Shown in pieces: positions 53,637-62,666 of a stretch of DNA of 64,000 nt. The stretch comes from Devosia sp. Root413D1 (lineage in GTDB: Bacteria; Pseudomonadota; Alphaproteobacteria; Rhizobiales; Devosiaceae), in the NCBI RefSeq assembly GCF_001425235.1, contig NZ_LMEA01000001.1:809615-873614 (forward strand), in the 5' to 3' direction. The notes under the pieces are model-generated. The model worked only from the letters and a program-made list of their open reading frames with translations. It ran no database searches and had not been told where the DNA came from. The position numbers were made by a program, and so were the translations under genes. Position 1 is the stretch's first letter. Each line of letters starts with the position of its first letter.

Positions 53637-54872
53637 TCAAGCCGCGACCGCCTGGCCCGGCATCTGGTCTTCGTCCACGTCCTTCTTCTTCGCCGGGAAG
53701 GCCAGCGCCAGGGCGGCGGCGGCGATGCCGATGCCGGCTGAGGCGATGTAGAGCCAGTGGTAGGTGCCGAACGTATCGTAGAGCCAGCCGCCACCGACCG
53801 GGCCAAAGGCCATGCCGATGCTCGAGGTCATCACCATGCCGCCCAGCACCGTGCCCATCACCCGCGGGCTGAAATAGTCGCGTGCCAGCACCGAGTAGAG
53901 TGGCATGACGCCGCCATAAGCGAGCCCGAGCACCGCCGCCAGCGCGTAGAACTGGGGCAGCTCGCTGACATAGATGTAGGTGTAGATGCCGACGGCCTGC
54001 AGCACGAGGCCGCCGACGATCACCTTGCGCACGCCAAGCCGGTCGGCCAGGACGCCGAAGATCAGCCGGCCGAACAACCCGGCAAGGCCCTCGACGCTGT
54101 AGATGCTGGCCGCCGCCAGCGCCGAGGCGCCGCAGATCATGGCGTAGCTGACGGTGTGGAAGATCGGGCCGGAATGTGCCGCGCAGCAGAGGAAGAACAC
54201 CGAAGCGAGGACGACGAACTGCGGCGTGCGCAGCGCCGACCAGCCGGTCGAGGCCCGCTTGGGTTGCGCCGCGGCGCTCGGCGTCGGCGCGGGTTCGGGC
54301 TCCGTCAGCGTCGGAGCGCGGCGGATCAACAACGCAGCCGGCACGATGACGATCAACGCGCCGATGGCGATGGATAGCATGGCGCTGCGCCAGCCGGTGG
54401 CCTCGATCAGGTAGCTGGCGAACGGGGTGATCACCATCGGCGCAATGCCGCCGCCGATCGATACCAGCGACACTGCGAGGCTGCGGTTCTTGTCGAACCA
54501 GCCCAGCGTCGTCGAGATGATCGGCGCGAAATAGGCGCCGCCCGCCGCGCCGACCAGCCCGCCATAGGCGAACTGGAACACCAGGAGGTCGCTGGCCTGG
54601 CTGCCGAGCAGCAGTCCGGCCCCGAGCAGCACGGTCGCCATCAGCACCACCGGTCGCGCCCCGATGCGATCGCTCAGCGTCCCCCAGCCGAAGCCGGAAA
54701 CACCCATGACGATGAAGCCGACGGTCATCGCCGCCGAAATGCCGGCGCGGCTCCAGCCGGTATCCTCAGCCATCGGTTGCAGGTAGACGGGCAGGGCGAA
54801 CATCGCCCCCATTGCCACACAGGTGATCAGCGCGCCTGCCGCGACGACGACCCAGCCATAATGCTTGCTCAT
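53637..54872 (-). CDS. MFS transporter
   Basis: A 411-residue major facilitator with twelve predicted helices. The inter-helix 2/3 loop GWGTLSDRIGARPVVLM and its repeat in the second half (GVLADRLGVRKVIV) are visible, and the central loop is Pro/Ala-rich. It resembles monocarboxylate/oxalate-formate type antiporters. ATG 54872 is the homologous start. Divergence from an HxlR regulator with two palindromes between them suggests that the transporter is induced by a small molecule; the substrate is unknown. Confidence 0.87.
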   Translation of the reverse strand: MSKHYGWVVVAAGALITCVAMGAMFALPVYLQPMAEDTGWSRAGISAAMTVGFIVMGVSGFGWGTLSDRIGARPVVLMATVLLGAGLLLGSQASDLLVFQFAYGGLVGAAGGAYFAPIISTTLGWFDKNRSLAVSLVSIGGGIAPMVITPFASYLIEATGWRSAMLSIAIGALIVIVPAALLIRRAPTLTEPEPAPTPSAAAQPKRASTGWSALRTPQFVVLASVFFLCCAAHSGPIFHTVSYAMICGASALAAASIYSVEGLAGLFGRLIFGVLADRLGVRKVIVGGLVLQAVGIYTYIYVSELPQFYALAAVLGLAYGGVMPLYSVLARDYFSPRVMGTVLGGMVMTSSIGMAFGPVGGGWLYDTFGTYHWLYIASAGIGIAAAALALAFPAKKKDVDEDQMPGQAVAA

Positions 54873-54974
54873 TGTTCCGTCCCTCAGGATATATCCTGCC
54901 ATTTAGACGAGCGGCGGCGGCGCCATTCGACAGTGCGACGCAAAATATCTGCCGCGACACCATCGCCACAACCA

Positions 54975-54989
54975 CTTGCATATTGCAAG
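54975..54989. promoter_or_regulatory. HxlR operator-like palindrome 1
   Basis: CTTGCATATTGCAAG, perfect six-base arms around TAT, in the gap between the MFS gene and the divergent HxlR regulator. A relative lies 37 bases to the right. Confidence 0.6.
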
Positions 54990-55011
54990 GTGTATACCCA
55001 GCTACAAACTG

Positions 55012-55026
55012 CTTGTAAACTGCAAG
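55012..55026. promoter_or_regulatory. HxlR operator-like palindrome 2
   Basis: CTTGTAAACTGCAAG shares the CTTG...GCAAG frame with the site at 54975 and ends 32 bases before the regulator start codon, a position suited to autoregulation. Confidence 0.55.
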
Positions 55027-55058
55027 TGGAATGCCGAACACGTCTATGACCAGGAGCC

Positions 55059-55547
55059 GTGCCTGTGGATCGCCGATCCGGATGCCCCATTAACCTCTCC
55101 GTCGAAGTGCTCGGCGATCGCTGGAGCCTCGTGGTGCTGCGCGACATCATGTTCGGCAACTTCCGCACCTATGGCGAACTGCATGGCAACTCGCTCGAGG
55201 GCATCGCCACCAACATCCTCGCCAGCCGGCTGAAGCGGCTGATGGAGGAGGGGCTGGTGACCGCCGCCGCCGACCCCAATCACAAGCAGCGCACCATCTA
55301 CAACCTGACCGAAATGGCCATCGCGCTGGTGCCGGTGATGGTGCAGCTGGGCGCCTGGGGCGCGCAGTTCCTGCCGGCGAGCCCCCAGTTGTCGGCTCGC
55401 GCCGTCGCGCTGGCTCAGGGTGGGCCGCAGATGGCGGACGACTTCATGGCCGAACTCCGCCACCTGCACCTGGGCGCCCCAAAACCGGGGCGCTCGGTGC
55501 TGGCCGAGCTCGAAGCGGCCTATCAGGCAGCGGCTCAGAACCCGTAA
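55059..55547 (+). CDS. HxlR-family transcriptional regulator
   Basis: A 162-residue winged-helix regulator. The family pattern is clear: Cys9 in SGCPINLSVEVLGDRWSLVVLRDI (here cited as SGCPI and LGDRWSLVVLRDI), the recognition region GIATNILASRLKRLMEEGLV and the wing Y-NLTEMA. A reactive cysteine near residue 9 is shared with redox- or electrophile-sensing members. GTG 55059 follows AGGAG. It probably controls the divergent MFS gene and itself. Its last 13 bases overlap the end of the opposing outer-membrane gene. Confidence 0.9.
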   Translation: MPVDRRSGCPINLSVEVLGDRWSLVVLRDIMFGNFRTYGELHGNSLEGIATNILASRLKRLMEEGLVTAAADPNHKQRTIYNLTEMAIALVPVMVQLGAWGAQFLPASPQLSARAVALAQGGPQMADDFMAELRHLHLGAPKPGRSVLAELEAAYQAAAQNP

Positions 55548-56227
55548 TTCACCCCGAGCTTGACGATGTGCAGGTCCTGCTGCGCATCGAGGCTGCCGCC
55601 AGCATAGTCGAGCTCGGCGCCGAGCGCGACGAAATCATACTCGATGCCGGCCGTGGCGTTTTCGCTGAAGGCGAACTCGGTGCCCAGCCCGACGGTCCAG
55701 CCCATGGCGACCGCATCGGCGGAGGTCGGTGGCGGTGCCGGCAACGGCGCGGTTTGGGTAAGCGTCGAGCGCACCCCGCCGGCGGCAAGCCCGCCCTTGG
55801 CATAGAGCAGCAGCGTATCGGCGGCATAGCCAACGCGGCCGGTGACGGTGCCGAGCCAATCGAGGTCGTAGCTGTAATCGAAGCTGTTGGCGCCGACGGT
55901 GGCCGAGCCGTCGCCGCCAATCCAGCTCTTCGCCAGGTCCGCCTCGGCGCCGAATACCAGCACGCCCGCCTCGGCGTTGAAGCCGGCCCGCACGCCCGCC
56001 AGCCAGCCGCCAGCCGCGAGGTCGAGCGGGTCGGCGAGACCGCTTGGTTCATCCAGCGTGACGTCGCTGCTGCCGGCGCCGCCGAACAGGCCGGCATAGG
56101 CGCCGGACCAATCGTAATCCGCCGCCGCGGCGATCGCTTCGGGATCATCGACGATCAGATCGGCTGCCGCAGCCGTTCCGCCCGCGAGGCCGAAAACGGC
56201 AAGCAGCGTGAGCGCAGAAATTCGCAT
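55535..56227 (-). CDS. outer-membrane beta-barrel protein (Omp25/31-like)
   Basis: A 230-residue porin-like small barrel. A signal peptide (residues 1-22, ending TAAAA) is followed by SGAYAGLFGG, alternating hydrophobic/polar strands such as WLGTVTGRVGYA and LLLYAKGGLAAGG, and a terminal aromatic (VNYGF). This fits the eight-stranded outer-membrane proteins abundant in Hyphomicrobiales. Its 3' end overlaps the converging HxlR gene by 13 bases. Confidence 0.87.
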   Translation of the reverse strand: MRISALTLLAVFGLAGGTAAAADLIVDDPEAIAAAADYDWSGAYAGLFGGAGSSDVTLDEPSGLADPLDLAAGGWLAGVRAGFNAEAGVLVFGAEADLAKSWIGGDGSATVGANSFDYSYDLDWLGTVTGRVGYAADTLLLYAKGGLAAGGVRSTLTQTAPLPAPPPTSADAVAMGWTVGLGTEFAFSENATAGIEYDFVALGAELDYAGGSLDAQQDLHIVKLGVNYGF

Positions 56228-56344
56228 GGTGTGGCCCCCCATCAGTTCGCGCTGGGCGAACCTACGGGTAACTGCGTGATGTGGGCGTCATGGATTCGAC
56301 GAGATTCGCATCTGGCGTGGTGGGTAGTTCGGAGCGGGAAGAGT

Positions 56345-56452
56345 ACCCCCACCCTGTCCCTCCCCCGCAAGGGGGGAGGCGACCAAAACACTGTCGCTAG
56401 TGTAGGCGTCTTCCTCCCCCTTGCGGGGAGGGGACAGGGGTGGGGGTGCTCT
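56345..56452. repeat. family B inverted repeat, copy 7
   Basis: CCCCCACCCTGTCCCTCCCC and GGGGAGGGGACAGGGGTGGG arms enclose a centre resembling 7840-7875 (GACCAAAACACTG... GCGTCTTCCTCCC). It fills the 281-base gap before the sorbosone-dehydrogenase-like gene. Confidence 0.75.
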
Positions 56453-56508
56453 GTGCGCACCGGCCTTTGTGGTCACCGCGGCACGCGCTGAGGACAGAGA
56501 GTCGCGTA

Positions 56509-57810
56509 CTAGGCCCCAGTAACGCGCCAGATCACGTCGCCGACGTCGTCGGCCATCAGCACGGCGCCATCCTTGGCGATTACCACGCCGACCGGGCGGC
56601 CATAAGAATCCTTCTCATCAGGCGACAGGAAGCCGGTGAGGATGTCGCGCGGCGTGCCCGTCGGCTTGCCGTTGGCGAACGACACGAAGGCGAGCTTATA
56701 GCCCGAGAGCGTCGAGCGGTTCCACGAGCCGTGCTGGCCGATGGCCATGCCGTCGCCAAAGCCCGGGAGGGTGCCTTCGGGCAGCCAGCAGAGGCCGAGC
56801 GAGGCGGTATGGCCACCCAGCGCGAAGTCGGGTGCGATGGCGGTCGCGACCTTGGCCGGATCCTGCGGCACGCGATCGTCGACGATCTTGCCCCAGTACG
56901 AATACGGCCAGCCGTAAAAGCCGCCATCTTTCACCGAAGTCAGGTAATCGGGCGGCGTCTCGTCGCCGATGCCGTCGCGCTCGTTGACCACGGTGAAGAG
57001 CTCACCCGTCGTCGGCTCGAACGCGAGGCCCACCGGGTTGCGGAGGCCCCCGGCGAAGATGCGGCTCCGGCCGGTCGTGAGGTCGAGCTCGAAGATACAG
57101 GCGCGGCCTTCCTCGACCGCCATGCCGGAATCGCCGATATTGGATTGCGAGCCGACGCCGACATAGAGCTTGGTCTGGTCCTTGCTGGCGAGGAGGCTGC
57201 GCGTCCAGTGGCCGCCCGGCTTGGTCGCCATCAGCTTCTTGCCGCTTGCGGTGATCTTGGTGTCGCCGACCGTGAACGGGTAGGCGTAGACGCCATCGGT
57301 ATTGCCGACATAGAGCGTCTCGCCGATCAGCTGCATGCCGAATGGCTGGTTCAGGCCTTCGAGCAGTGTGTGCTGCTGTTCGGCGACGCCATCGCCATCG
57401 GCATCACGCAACAGCGTAATGCGGTTGGGGCTCTGCCCGACGGCGGCAGCGCGCCGCATGGTGGTGAAAATGGCGTAGTCGAACGGCGTCTTGATGGCGC
57501 CGCCCGGGGTGCTCAGCGCCTCGGCCACCAGCACGTCGCCATTGGGCAGCACATGCATCCAGCGCGGGTGCTTCAGGCCGCGGGCGAAGGCATTGACCGT
57601 TAAGCCAGCGGCCGCGGTCGGCTTGTGGTCGCCCGACCAGCCGCGCGCCGTCGGCATCTTCAGCGTCGGGATCGCCTGCGGCCGCGCCGCGGGGATATCG
57701 GGCGTGCTGCCGTAGAGCGGGCTGCGCTTCGGCTCGTTGAAGCTGCGCGCCAGGATCGCCCCGGCGCCAACCCAGGCAACCACGCGGGCGTAGATATCGG
57801 CAAAGCTCAT
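56509..57810 (-). CDS. sorbosone dehydrogenase family (PQQ-like beta-propeller) protein
   Basis: A 433-residue six-bladed propeller related to L-sorbosone/soluble glucose dehydrogenases. Characteristic blade segments are GLKHPRWMHVLPNGDVLVAE, RITLLRDADGDGVAE, GLNQPFGM, GGLRNPVGLAFEP and GQHGSWNRS. Family members oxidise sugars or aldehydes with PQQ. No cleavable signal peptide is clear; a weak hydrophobic stretch spans residues 8-22, so location is uncertain. It precedes no PQQ-synthesis gene in this window. Confidence 0.85.
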   Translation of the reverse strand: MSFADIYARVVAWVGAGAILARSFNEPKRSPLYGSTPDIPAARPQAIPTLKMPTARGWSGDHKPTAAAGLTVNAFARGLKHPRWMHVLPNGDVLVAEALSTPGGAIKTPFDYAIFTTMRRAAAVGQSPNRITLLRDADGDGVAEQQHTLLEGLNQPFGMQLIGETLYVGNTDGVYAYPFTVGDTKITASGKKLMATKPGGHWTRSLLASKDQTKLYVGVGSQSNIGDSGMAVEEGRACIFELDLTTGRSRIFAGGLRNPVGLAFEPTTGELFTVVNERDGIGDETPPDYLTSVKDGGFYGWPYSYWGKIVDDRVPQDPAKVATAIAPDFALGGHTASLGLCWLPEGTLPGFGDGMAIGQHGSWNRSTLSGYKLAFVSFANGKPTGTPRDILTGFLSPDEKDSYGRPVGVVIAKDGAVLMADDVGDVIWRVTGA

Positions 57811-57898
57811 GCTGTCCCTCTAAATTTCGTCGGTGCGCACCGCGGGCGCGCACCATACCAGCCGCATACTTGCCTCCGGCATGGAAGGCAATCTTGCC

Positions 57899-58768
57899 TT
57901 AGTCGATCCCGGCGGCCTTGAGGTCGGCCCAGAGATTATCCTCGGGCACGTAGCCGATCCACTCACGCGCCTCTTCGAGATCCCAGGCCATGCCGGTATT
58001 GTTCGACATGCCGGAAACGACGATCGCCGGGGCCGGCCACTTGCTGGCGTCGGCGCGCAAAGCCGCCACCATCAGCCGGTTGTGGTCGCCATTCGACAGC
58101 CACATGTTGCGGTACCACAGGGCGTTGCGCTTGATCACCGCCCGGTCGGTTTCGCCGCGGTCGCCACCGCCGCTGCCGGCGATGGTGGTGGCGAGGTTCT
58201 CGCCGCGCTGGCACCAGCCGATGCGGGTCGACACCGCGGTGATCCTGCCATTGGTCGCGGCGGCCCGGGCGGCGCAGACGCGCTCGCCCAGCGCCTTGGT
58301 GGCGCCATAGGCCGAGCCCCATTTGTAGCCGTCGTCATAATAGCGCGTGCCGCTGATATGCGGCGTCGACATCCGGAGCTTGCCGTCGGCCGGCAGCGGC
58401 GCATCCTTGTAGCCGCCCATGGCGTGGTTGGACGAAGCGAAGATGAAGCGGCAGGGTTTTGTGCCGCCGCCTGCCTGCTCGAGCAGGTTCGCCGTCATGT
58501 CGAATGAGGCGGCCGATTCGGCCCAGCTCGAGTTGGGCGCCGGGTTGGCCGAGGCATAATGGACGATGCCGTCGGCGGCCTGCGCCTCCTTGCGCCAGCG
58601 CTCGTCATAGGGGTCGGCGAGGTCGGCAACCACTACCCGGGTCTTCTTGCCCGCGGTGAACGGGGCAACGTCGATGGCGACGATCTCCTCCACCCAATCG
58701 GCCGTTTCCAGGTGCTCCCTGAGCTTGCTGCCCAGGTTTCCGGCGCCCCCGGTAATCACTACCCGCAT
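57899..58768 (-). CDS. NAD-dependent epimerase/dehydratase, uronate dehydrogenase-like
   Basis: A 289-residue extended SDR. The GGAGNLG glycine motif is at residues 7-13, and the catalytic Tyr/Lys lie in YGATKAL. Overall it resembles bacterial uronate dehydrogenases, which oxidise glucuronate or galacturonate to aldarolactones. ASSNHAMGGY is a segment common to that group. It is divergent from a 6-phosphogluconate dehydrogenase and upstream of the sorbosone-dehydrogenase-like gene, so an oxidative sugar role is plausible but the substrate is inferred. Confidence 0.82.
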   Translation of the reverse strand: MRVVITGGAGNLGSKLREHLETADWVEEIVAIDVAPFTAGKKTRVVVADLADPYDERWRKEAQAADGIVHYASANPAPNSSWAESAASFDMTANLLEQAGGGTKPCRFIFASSNHAMGGYKDAPLPADGKLRMSTPHISGTRYYDDGYKWGSAYGATKALGERVCAARAAATNGRITAVSTRIGWCQRGENLATTIAGSGGGDRGETDRAVIKRNALWYRNMWLSNGDHNRLMVAALRADASKWPAPAIVVSGMSNNTGMAWDLEEAREWIGYVPEDNLWADLKAAGID

Positions 58769-58857
58769 AGTCGTTCCTCCTCATTCGGGGCTGCCCCCGT
58801 AATCTCGATGTCGCGTATAACACCCCCCGCGTCAGTCGCTACACTGGAGTGTGCATC

Positions 58858-59835
58858 ATGCAGATCGGTATTGTCGGGTTAGGCCGCATGGGGGGCAATA
58901 TCGCCAAACGGCTGATGCGCGCCGGGCACGATGTCGCCGTCTACGATATCGACGCCAATGCCCGCGCCACGCTCGGCAATGACGGCGCCCGGCCCGCCGA
59001 GACGCTCGAGGCGCTGGTTGCCTCGCTGACCGAGGCCCCGCGCGCCATCTGGGTGATGCTGCCGGCCGGCAAGATCACCGAAGGCACCATCGCCCATCTC
59101 GCCTCCTGCCTCGCGCCCGGCGATATCCTGATCGATGGCGGCAATTCCTACTACAAGGACGATATCCGCCGCGCCGCCGAGTTGCAGAAGACCGGCATCC
59201 GCTATGTCGATGTCGGCACCTCCGGCGGTGTCTGGGGTCTCGATCGCGGCTATTGCCTGATGATCGGTGGCGAAAAGGCCGCGGTCGACCATCTCGACCC
59301 GATCTTTGCGGCGCTCGCCCCCGGCAAGGGCGAGATCGAGGAAACGCCCGGCCGCGGCAGCCTCGATCCGCGCGCCGAACAGGGCTACATCCACGCCGGG
59401 CCGGCGGGCGCCGGGCACTTCGTCAAGATGGTCCATAACGGCATCGAGTACGGCATGATGCAGGCCTATGCCGAGGGTTTTAACATCCTCGAAAGCAAGA
59501 ACGCCGAAGTGCTGCCGCCGGGCGAGCGCTTCGAGCTCAACGTCGCCGATATCGCCGAAGTCTGGCGGCGCGGCTCGGTGGTCACCTCCTGGCTGCTCGA
59601 CCTCTCGGCCATCGCGCTCGCCAAGGATCCCAAGCTCGAGGCCTTCTCCGGCCACGTCGCCGATTCCGGCGAAGGGCGCTGGACGGTGGAAGCAGCGATC
59701 GAAGAAGCGGTGCCGGCCGAAGTGCTGACGGCGGCGCTCTTCACACGCTTCCGCTCGCGCCAGGAGCACAACTTCGCCGAGAAAATGCTGTCAGCGATGC
59801 GGCTCGGGTTCGGTGGGCATAAGGAACAGAACTAG
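58858..59835 (+). CDS. gndA: 6-phosphogluconate dehydrogenase, short NAD-type
   Basis: A 325-residue decarboxylating dehydrogenase that converts 6-phosphogluconate to ribulose 5-phosphate. GLGRMG is at residues 6-11; GGNSYYKDD and [13 protein letters not shown] are the substrate-binding signatures. It is the ~300-residue bacterial type, usually NAD-dependent, rather than the ~470-residue classical Gnd. ATG 58858 is preferred because CTGGAG lies eight bases upstream; GTG 58849 is in frame. Confidence 0.9.
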   Translation: MQIGIVGLGRMGGNIAKRLMRAGHDVAVYDIDANARATLGNDGARPAETLEALVASLTEAPRAIWVMLPAGKITEGTIAHLASCLAPGDILIDGGNSYYKDDIRRAAELQKTGIRYVDVGTSGGVWGLDRGYCLMIGGEKAAVDHLDPIFAALAPGKGEIEETPGRGSLDPRAEQGYIHAGPAGAGHFVKMVHNGIEYGMMQAYAEGFNILESKNAEVLPPGERFELNVADIAEVWRRGSVVTSWLLDLSAIALAKDPKLEAFSGHVADSGEGRWTVEAAIEEAVPAEVLTAALFTRFRSRQEHNFAEKMLSAMRLGFGGHKEQN

Positions 59836-59879
59836 GGGACTCTGCCAGGAAAGCGCCCAGTTTTCTCCACCCACTCGGT

Positions 59880-59957
59880 GTCATCCCAGCGAAAGCTGGG
59901 ACCCAACTCGCAGCCCGTGCCAGCTGATGGATGGGTCCCAGCTTTCGCTGGGATGAC
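59880..59957. repeat. family A REP-like palindromic element, copy 5
   Basis: GTCATCCCAGCGAAAGCTGG... CCCAGCTTTCGCTGGGATGAC, the most symmetrical copy in the window, between converging genes. Confidence 0.88.
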
Positions 59958-60037
59958 AGCCGGTGGGGAGGCGAGAGCGCGGACCGTCTACGACATGCTC
60001 TAGCTGCGAGCCTCAGCGCAACCGCTGAAAGCATGCC

Positions 60038-61057
60038 CTAAGGCGTCTTATCCGCCATCGCCGTACAAAGCTGGGCCACGGCCCTGAGCTGGGTGTTCTG
60101 CTCCAGCGTCGGGTTCGTCGCCGCGACCGCTTCCCAGAGGTTTCCGGTTTCCACCTGCTCGACGGCGCAGCCGCAATAGCGCTCGCAGCGGGCGAGGTCG
60201 GAGCCGGTGCCGAGGCAGGCGGCACTGCAGCTTTTGACGAAATCCTGGCTGAGGCTCAGCACCGGCGGCGCCAGTACCGGCGCCGAGAGCTGCGTCAGCC
60301 CCCACAGCACGCCGATAATCAGCGGCTGGTGGACCACATAGATTGGCAGGCTCCAGCGGCCCATCCACGCCAGCCCGCGCGCCAGCGGCTCGTTGCTGTG
60401 GAAGTGCGCGAGATCCTCAGCCAGCGGCGAGGCGAGGATCAGCCGCATCGCGGCGATGCCGAGCAGCACCACGCCGAACCACGGGAAGATCGGCACCACG
60501 TCGCTGGTCGGCGGCGAGGTTGGCCAGAAACCGATCCAGCCGAGCTCGCGGCTCGAGAATATCGGATCGTTGTAGAGCAGGTTCGCCGCAATGATGGCGA
60601 CGCCGAGGACAGCGACCAGCCAAGGCGGCAGCCTGAGGAAGGCGAGCCCCATCAGCGAGAACAGCGCAATGGCATGCAGCACGCCGAAGAACACGAAGAA
60701 ATCGGGGAACATCCAGTAGGTCCCCGCCGTCACCAGCAGCGCGCAGGCGACGACAATACCGAAGCGGCGCCAGAACTGGTTCCAGCGGATGGCTTTGCCA
60801 TGCGCCAGCACCAGCCCGGCGCCGACCAGCAGCAGGAAGCTCGAAAGGATCGACTTCTGGAACATCACCCAGCCGATGACCGTGGTGACGTCGACGTTCG
60901 AGTAGCCGAAATAATAGAGGTCCCAGGCGATGTGGAAGATGACCATGGCGATGATCGCCACGCCACGCAGCAGGTCGAGCAGCTGGTAGCGGGGGCGCTG
61001 CCCGCTGCTCACGTCACGACTCACCTGCTGCAACTCCCGCTCGTCTCCGGCGACCAT
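60038..61057 (-). CDS. DUF1624 (heparan-alpha-glucosaminide N-acetyltransferase-like) membrane protein with Cys-rich tail
   Basis: A 339-residue inner-membrane protein with seven to eight predicted helices. The N-terminal LLDLLRGVAIIAMVIFHIAWDL carries the family Arg and His positions (cited as LLRGVAIIAMVIFH), and IYVVHQPL near residue 250 is the second conserved block. Homologues transfer acetyl groups across membranes. After the last helix a ~75-residue soluble tail holds six cysteines (CSAACLG, CERYCGC and a final C), an addition not usual in the family. Substrate unknown. Confidence 0.8.
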   Translation of the reverse strand: MVAGDERELQQVSRDVSSGQRPRYQLLDLLRGVAIIAMVIFHIAWDLYYFGYSNVDVTTVIGWVMFQKSILSSFLLLVGAGLVLAHGKAIRWNQFWRRFGIVVACALLVTAGTYWMFPDFFVFFGVLHAIALFSLMGLAFLRLPPWLVAVLGVAIIAANLLYNDPIFSSRELGWIGFWPTSPPTSDVVPIFPWFGVVLLGIAAMRLILASPLAEDLAHFHSNEPLARGLAWMGRWSLPIYVVHQPLIIGVLWGLTQLSAPVLAPPVLSLSQDFVKSCSAACLGTGSDLARCERYCGCAVEQVETGNLWEAVAATNPTLEQNTQLRAVAQLCTAMADKTP

Positions 61058-61127
61058 AGTGGAACGCTCACCGCGCGCTCAAGCGCCTGAAGCTCCCCTC
61101 AAGGGCAGGGGAGCTAAGGCCCGCGTG

Positions 61128-61574
61128 CTAACCGCGGCCGCGATAGCCCGGCACGCCCTGTTCGGGCAACCACAGGTTGGCCGGCGCTGCGCCGGTCTGC
61201 CAGAACACATCGATCGGGATGCCGCCGCGTGGGTACCAGTAGCCGCCGATGCGCAGCCAGCGCGGCGCCAGCGCCTCGACCAGGCGCTTGGCGATCTCCA
61301 CCGTCGTCGCTTCGTGGAAGGCGCCGTGGTTGCGGTAGGAGAACATGAACAGCTTCAGCGATTTGCTCTCAATCATCCACTGGTCGGCGACATAGTCGAT
61401 GACCAGGTGCGCGAAATCCGGCTGTCCGGTGATCGGGCAGAGCGCGGTGAATTCCGGCACGGTGAAGCGGATCAGGTAGTCGATATCGGGATGGGGGTTG
61501 GGTACCCGGTCGAGCACGGCGCTGGCCGGGTCGAGCGGCATCTCGGCCGGGCGGCCGAGGACGGACGTATCCAT
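61128..61574 (-). CDS. queF: NADPH-dependent 7-cyano-7-deazaguanine reductase
   Basis: A 148-residue unimodular QueF that reduces preQ0 to preQ1 in queuosine tRNA modification. The catalytic Cys46 and Asp53 are in [12 protein letters not shown]; the NADPH-binding ESKSLKLF is at residues 69-76. ATG 61574 is the homologous start. No other queuosine gene and no clear preQ1 riboswitch lie nearby. Confidence 0.95.
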   Translation of the reverse strand: MDTSVLGRPAEMPLDPASAVLDRVPNPHPDIDYLIRFTVPEFTALCPITGQPDFAHLVIDYVADQWMIESKSLKLFMFSYRNHGAFHEATTVEIAKRLVEALAPRWLRIGGYWYPRGGIPIDVFWQTGAAPANLWLPEQGVPGYRGRG

Positions 61575-61785
61575 GGTCTTCTCCTGAGGTCGGGCCCGGC
61601 GGATAACCGGGGACGGGAGTTGCGTTCTGCCACCGGCGATGACCGGCGCGGGGGCCTCCATACGCCGCGCGCACCACCGAGAGCCAGCATAATCGCCCGG
61701 GCGTAGCCGAATGACTTCGCATCCCCGCAAAGCTCGGCTACCATCACCTCATGTATTCGGGTGGGTTGGGTTTGAAGGCGGGTTA

Positions 61786-62211
61786 ATGGAGCAGATCCTC
61801 GTGGCGGCGGCGACGCTGCCGGTGAGCGTATTGGGGCCGCGGGCGGTGCTGGTGAATGAGGGCGCGCGCACCGGCAAGCTCTACATCCTCAAATCCGGCG
61901 ATCTCGAAGTGGTGCGCGATGGCAGCACGGTGGCGGCGATCGGTGACCCGGGTTCGGTGATCGGCGATATGTCGGCGCTGCTCGACCTGCCGCATTCGGC
62001 GACCGTCCGGACGCGCAACGGCGCCGAAGTGCATGTGGCCGACGACGCCGACGCGTTCCTCGACGCGCATCCGGCCGCGGCCCGGCATATCGCAAAACTC
62101 CTCGCGGCGCGGCTGCACAAGACCACGGCGCTGCTGGTCGATATGCGGCGGCAGGCCAAGGTCCGTGAGGACCAGGTGATGTTCGACAAGATTTTCGCAC
62201 TGCTCGAATAG
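61786..62211 (+). CDS. stand-alone cyclic-nucleotide-binding-fold protein
   Basis: A 141-residue protein consisting only of a cNMP-type beta-roll; there is no helix-turn-helix or output domain. The phosphate-binding cassette reads GDMSALLDLPHSATV: Asp replaces the usual Glu, and His replaces the Arg that contacts the cyclic phosphate. Ligand binding may therefore be altered or absent. It is 14 bases upstream of a paralogue. Confidence 0.8.
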   Translation: MEQILVAAATLPVSVLGPRAVLVNEGARTGKLYILKSGDLEVVRDGSTVAAIGDPGSVIGDMSALLDLPHSATVRTRNGAEVHVADDADAFLDAHPAAARHIAKLLAARLHKTTALLVDMRRQAKVREDQVMFDKIFALLE

Positions 62212-62225
62212 CGGGAGTTGCTCTG

Positions 62226-62666
62226 GTGGCGGACAAAGAGACGGAAAGCTGGCTGAAGTTCGATTTCTTCCCCGCCGGCACGGAGCTGATCGTGCAGGGC
62301 CGGCAGGCCGGCGGCAGCTTCATGGTGCTGAAGGAGGGCGAGGTCGAAGTGCTGCGTGACGGCAAGTTCGTCTCCACCATCAAGCAGCCCGGCGCCATCT
62401 TCGGCGAAATGAGCGTGCTGCTGGAGCGCCCGCACTCGGCGACGGTGCGCGCCGTCACCGATGTGCAGCTCTATGTCATCAACGACGCACTTGCCGTGCT
62501 CGAGGCGCACCCGTCCTGGCTGCTGCAGATCGCCCGGCTCCTGGCGCAGCGCGTCAACACCACTACGGCGCAACTGGTGGCGCTGAAGAGCCGGGAGGCC
62601 GAGGAGGACGACGTCCTGGTGCTGCCGACCAACGTCTTCTCCTCCTGGGCGGATCCGCAGATATGA
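62226..62666 (+). CDS. stand-alone cyclic-nucleotide-binding-fold protein, paralogue
   Basis: A 146-residue beta-roll protein like its neighbour. Its cassette is GEMSVLLERPHSATV: the Glu is present but Arg is again His. The GTG start lies 14 bases after the first copy, and its stop overlaps the start of the SelT-like gene by four bases, so all three are coupled. Confidence 0.8.
   Translation: MADKETESWLKFDFFPAGTELIVQGRQAGGSFMVLKEGEVEVLRDGKFVSTIKQPGAIFGEMSVLLERPHSATVRAVTDVQLYVINDALAVLEAHPSWLLQIARLLAQRVNTTTAQLVALKSREAEEDDVLVLPTNVFSSWADPQI

Noticed and set aside
61575..61785. Possible preQ1 riboswitch or leader peptide upstream of queF
   Set aside because: No preQ1-I or preQ1-II aptamer core (C-rich loop with A-rich tail) could be recognised, and the short open frame has no ribosome site.
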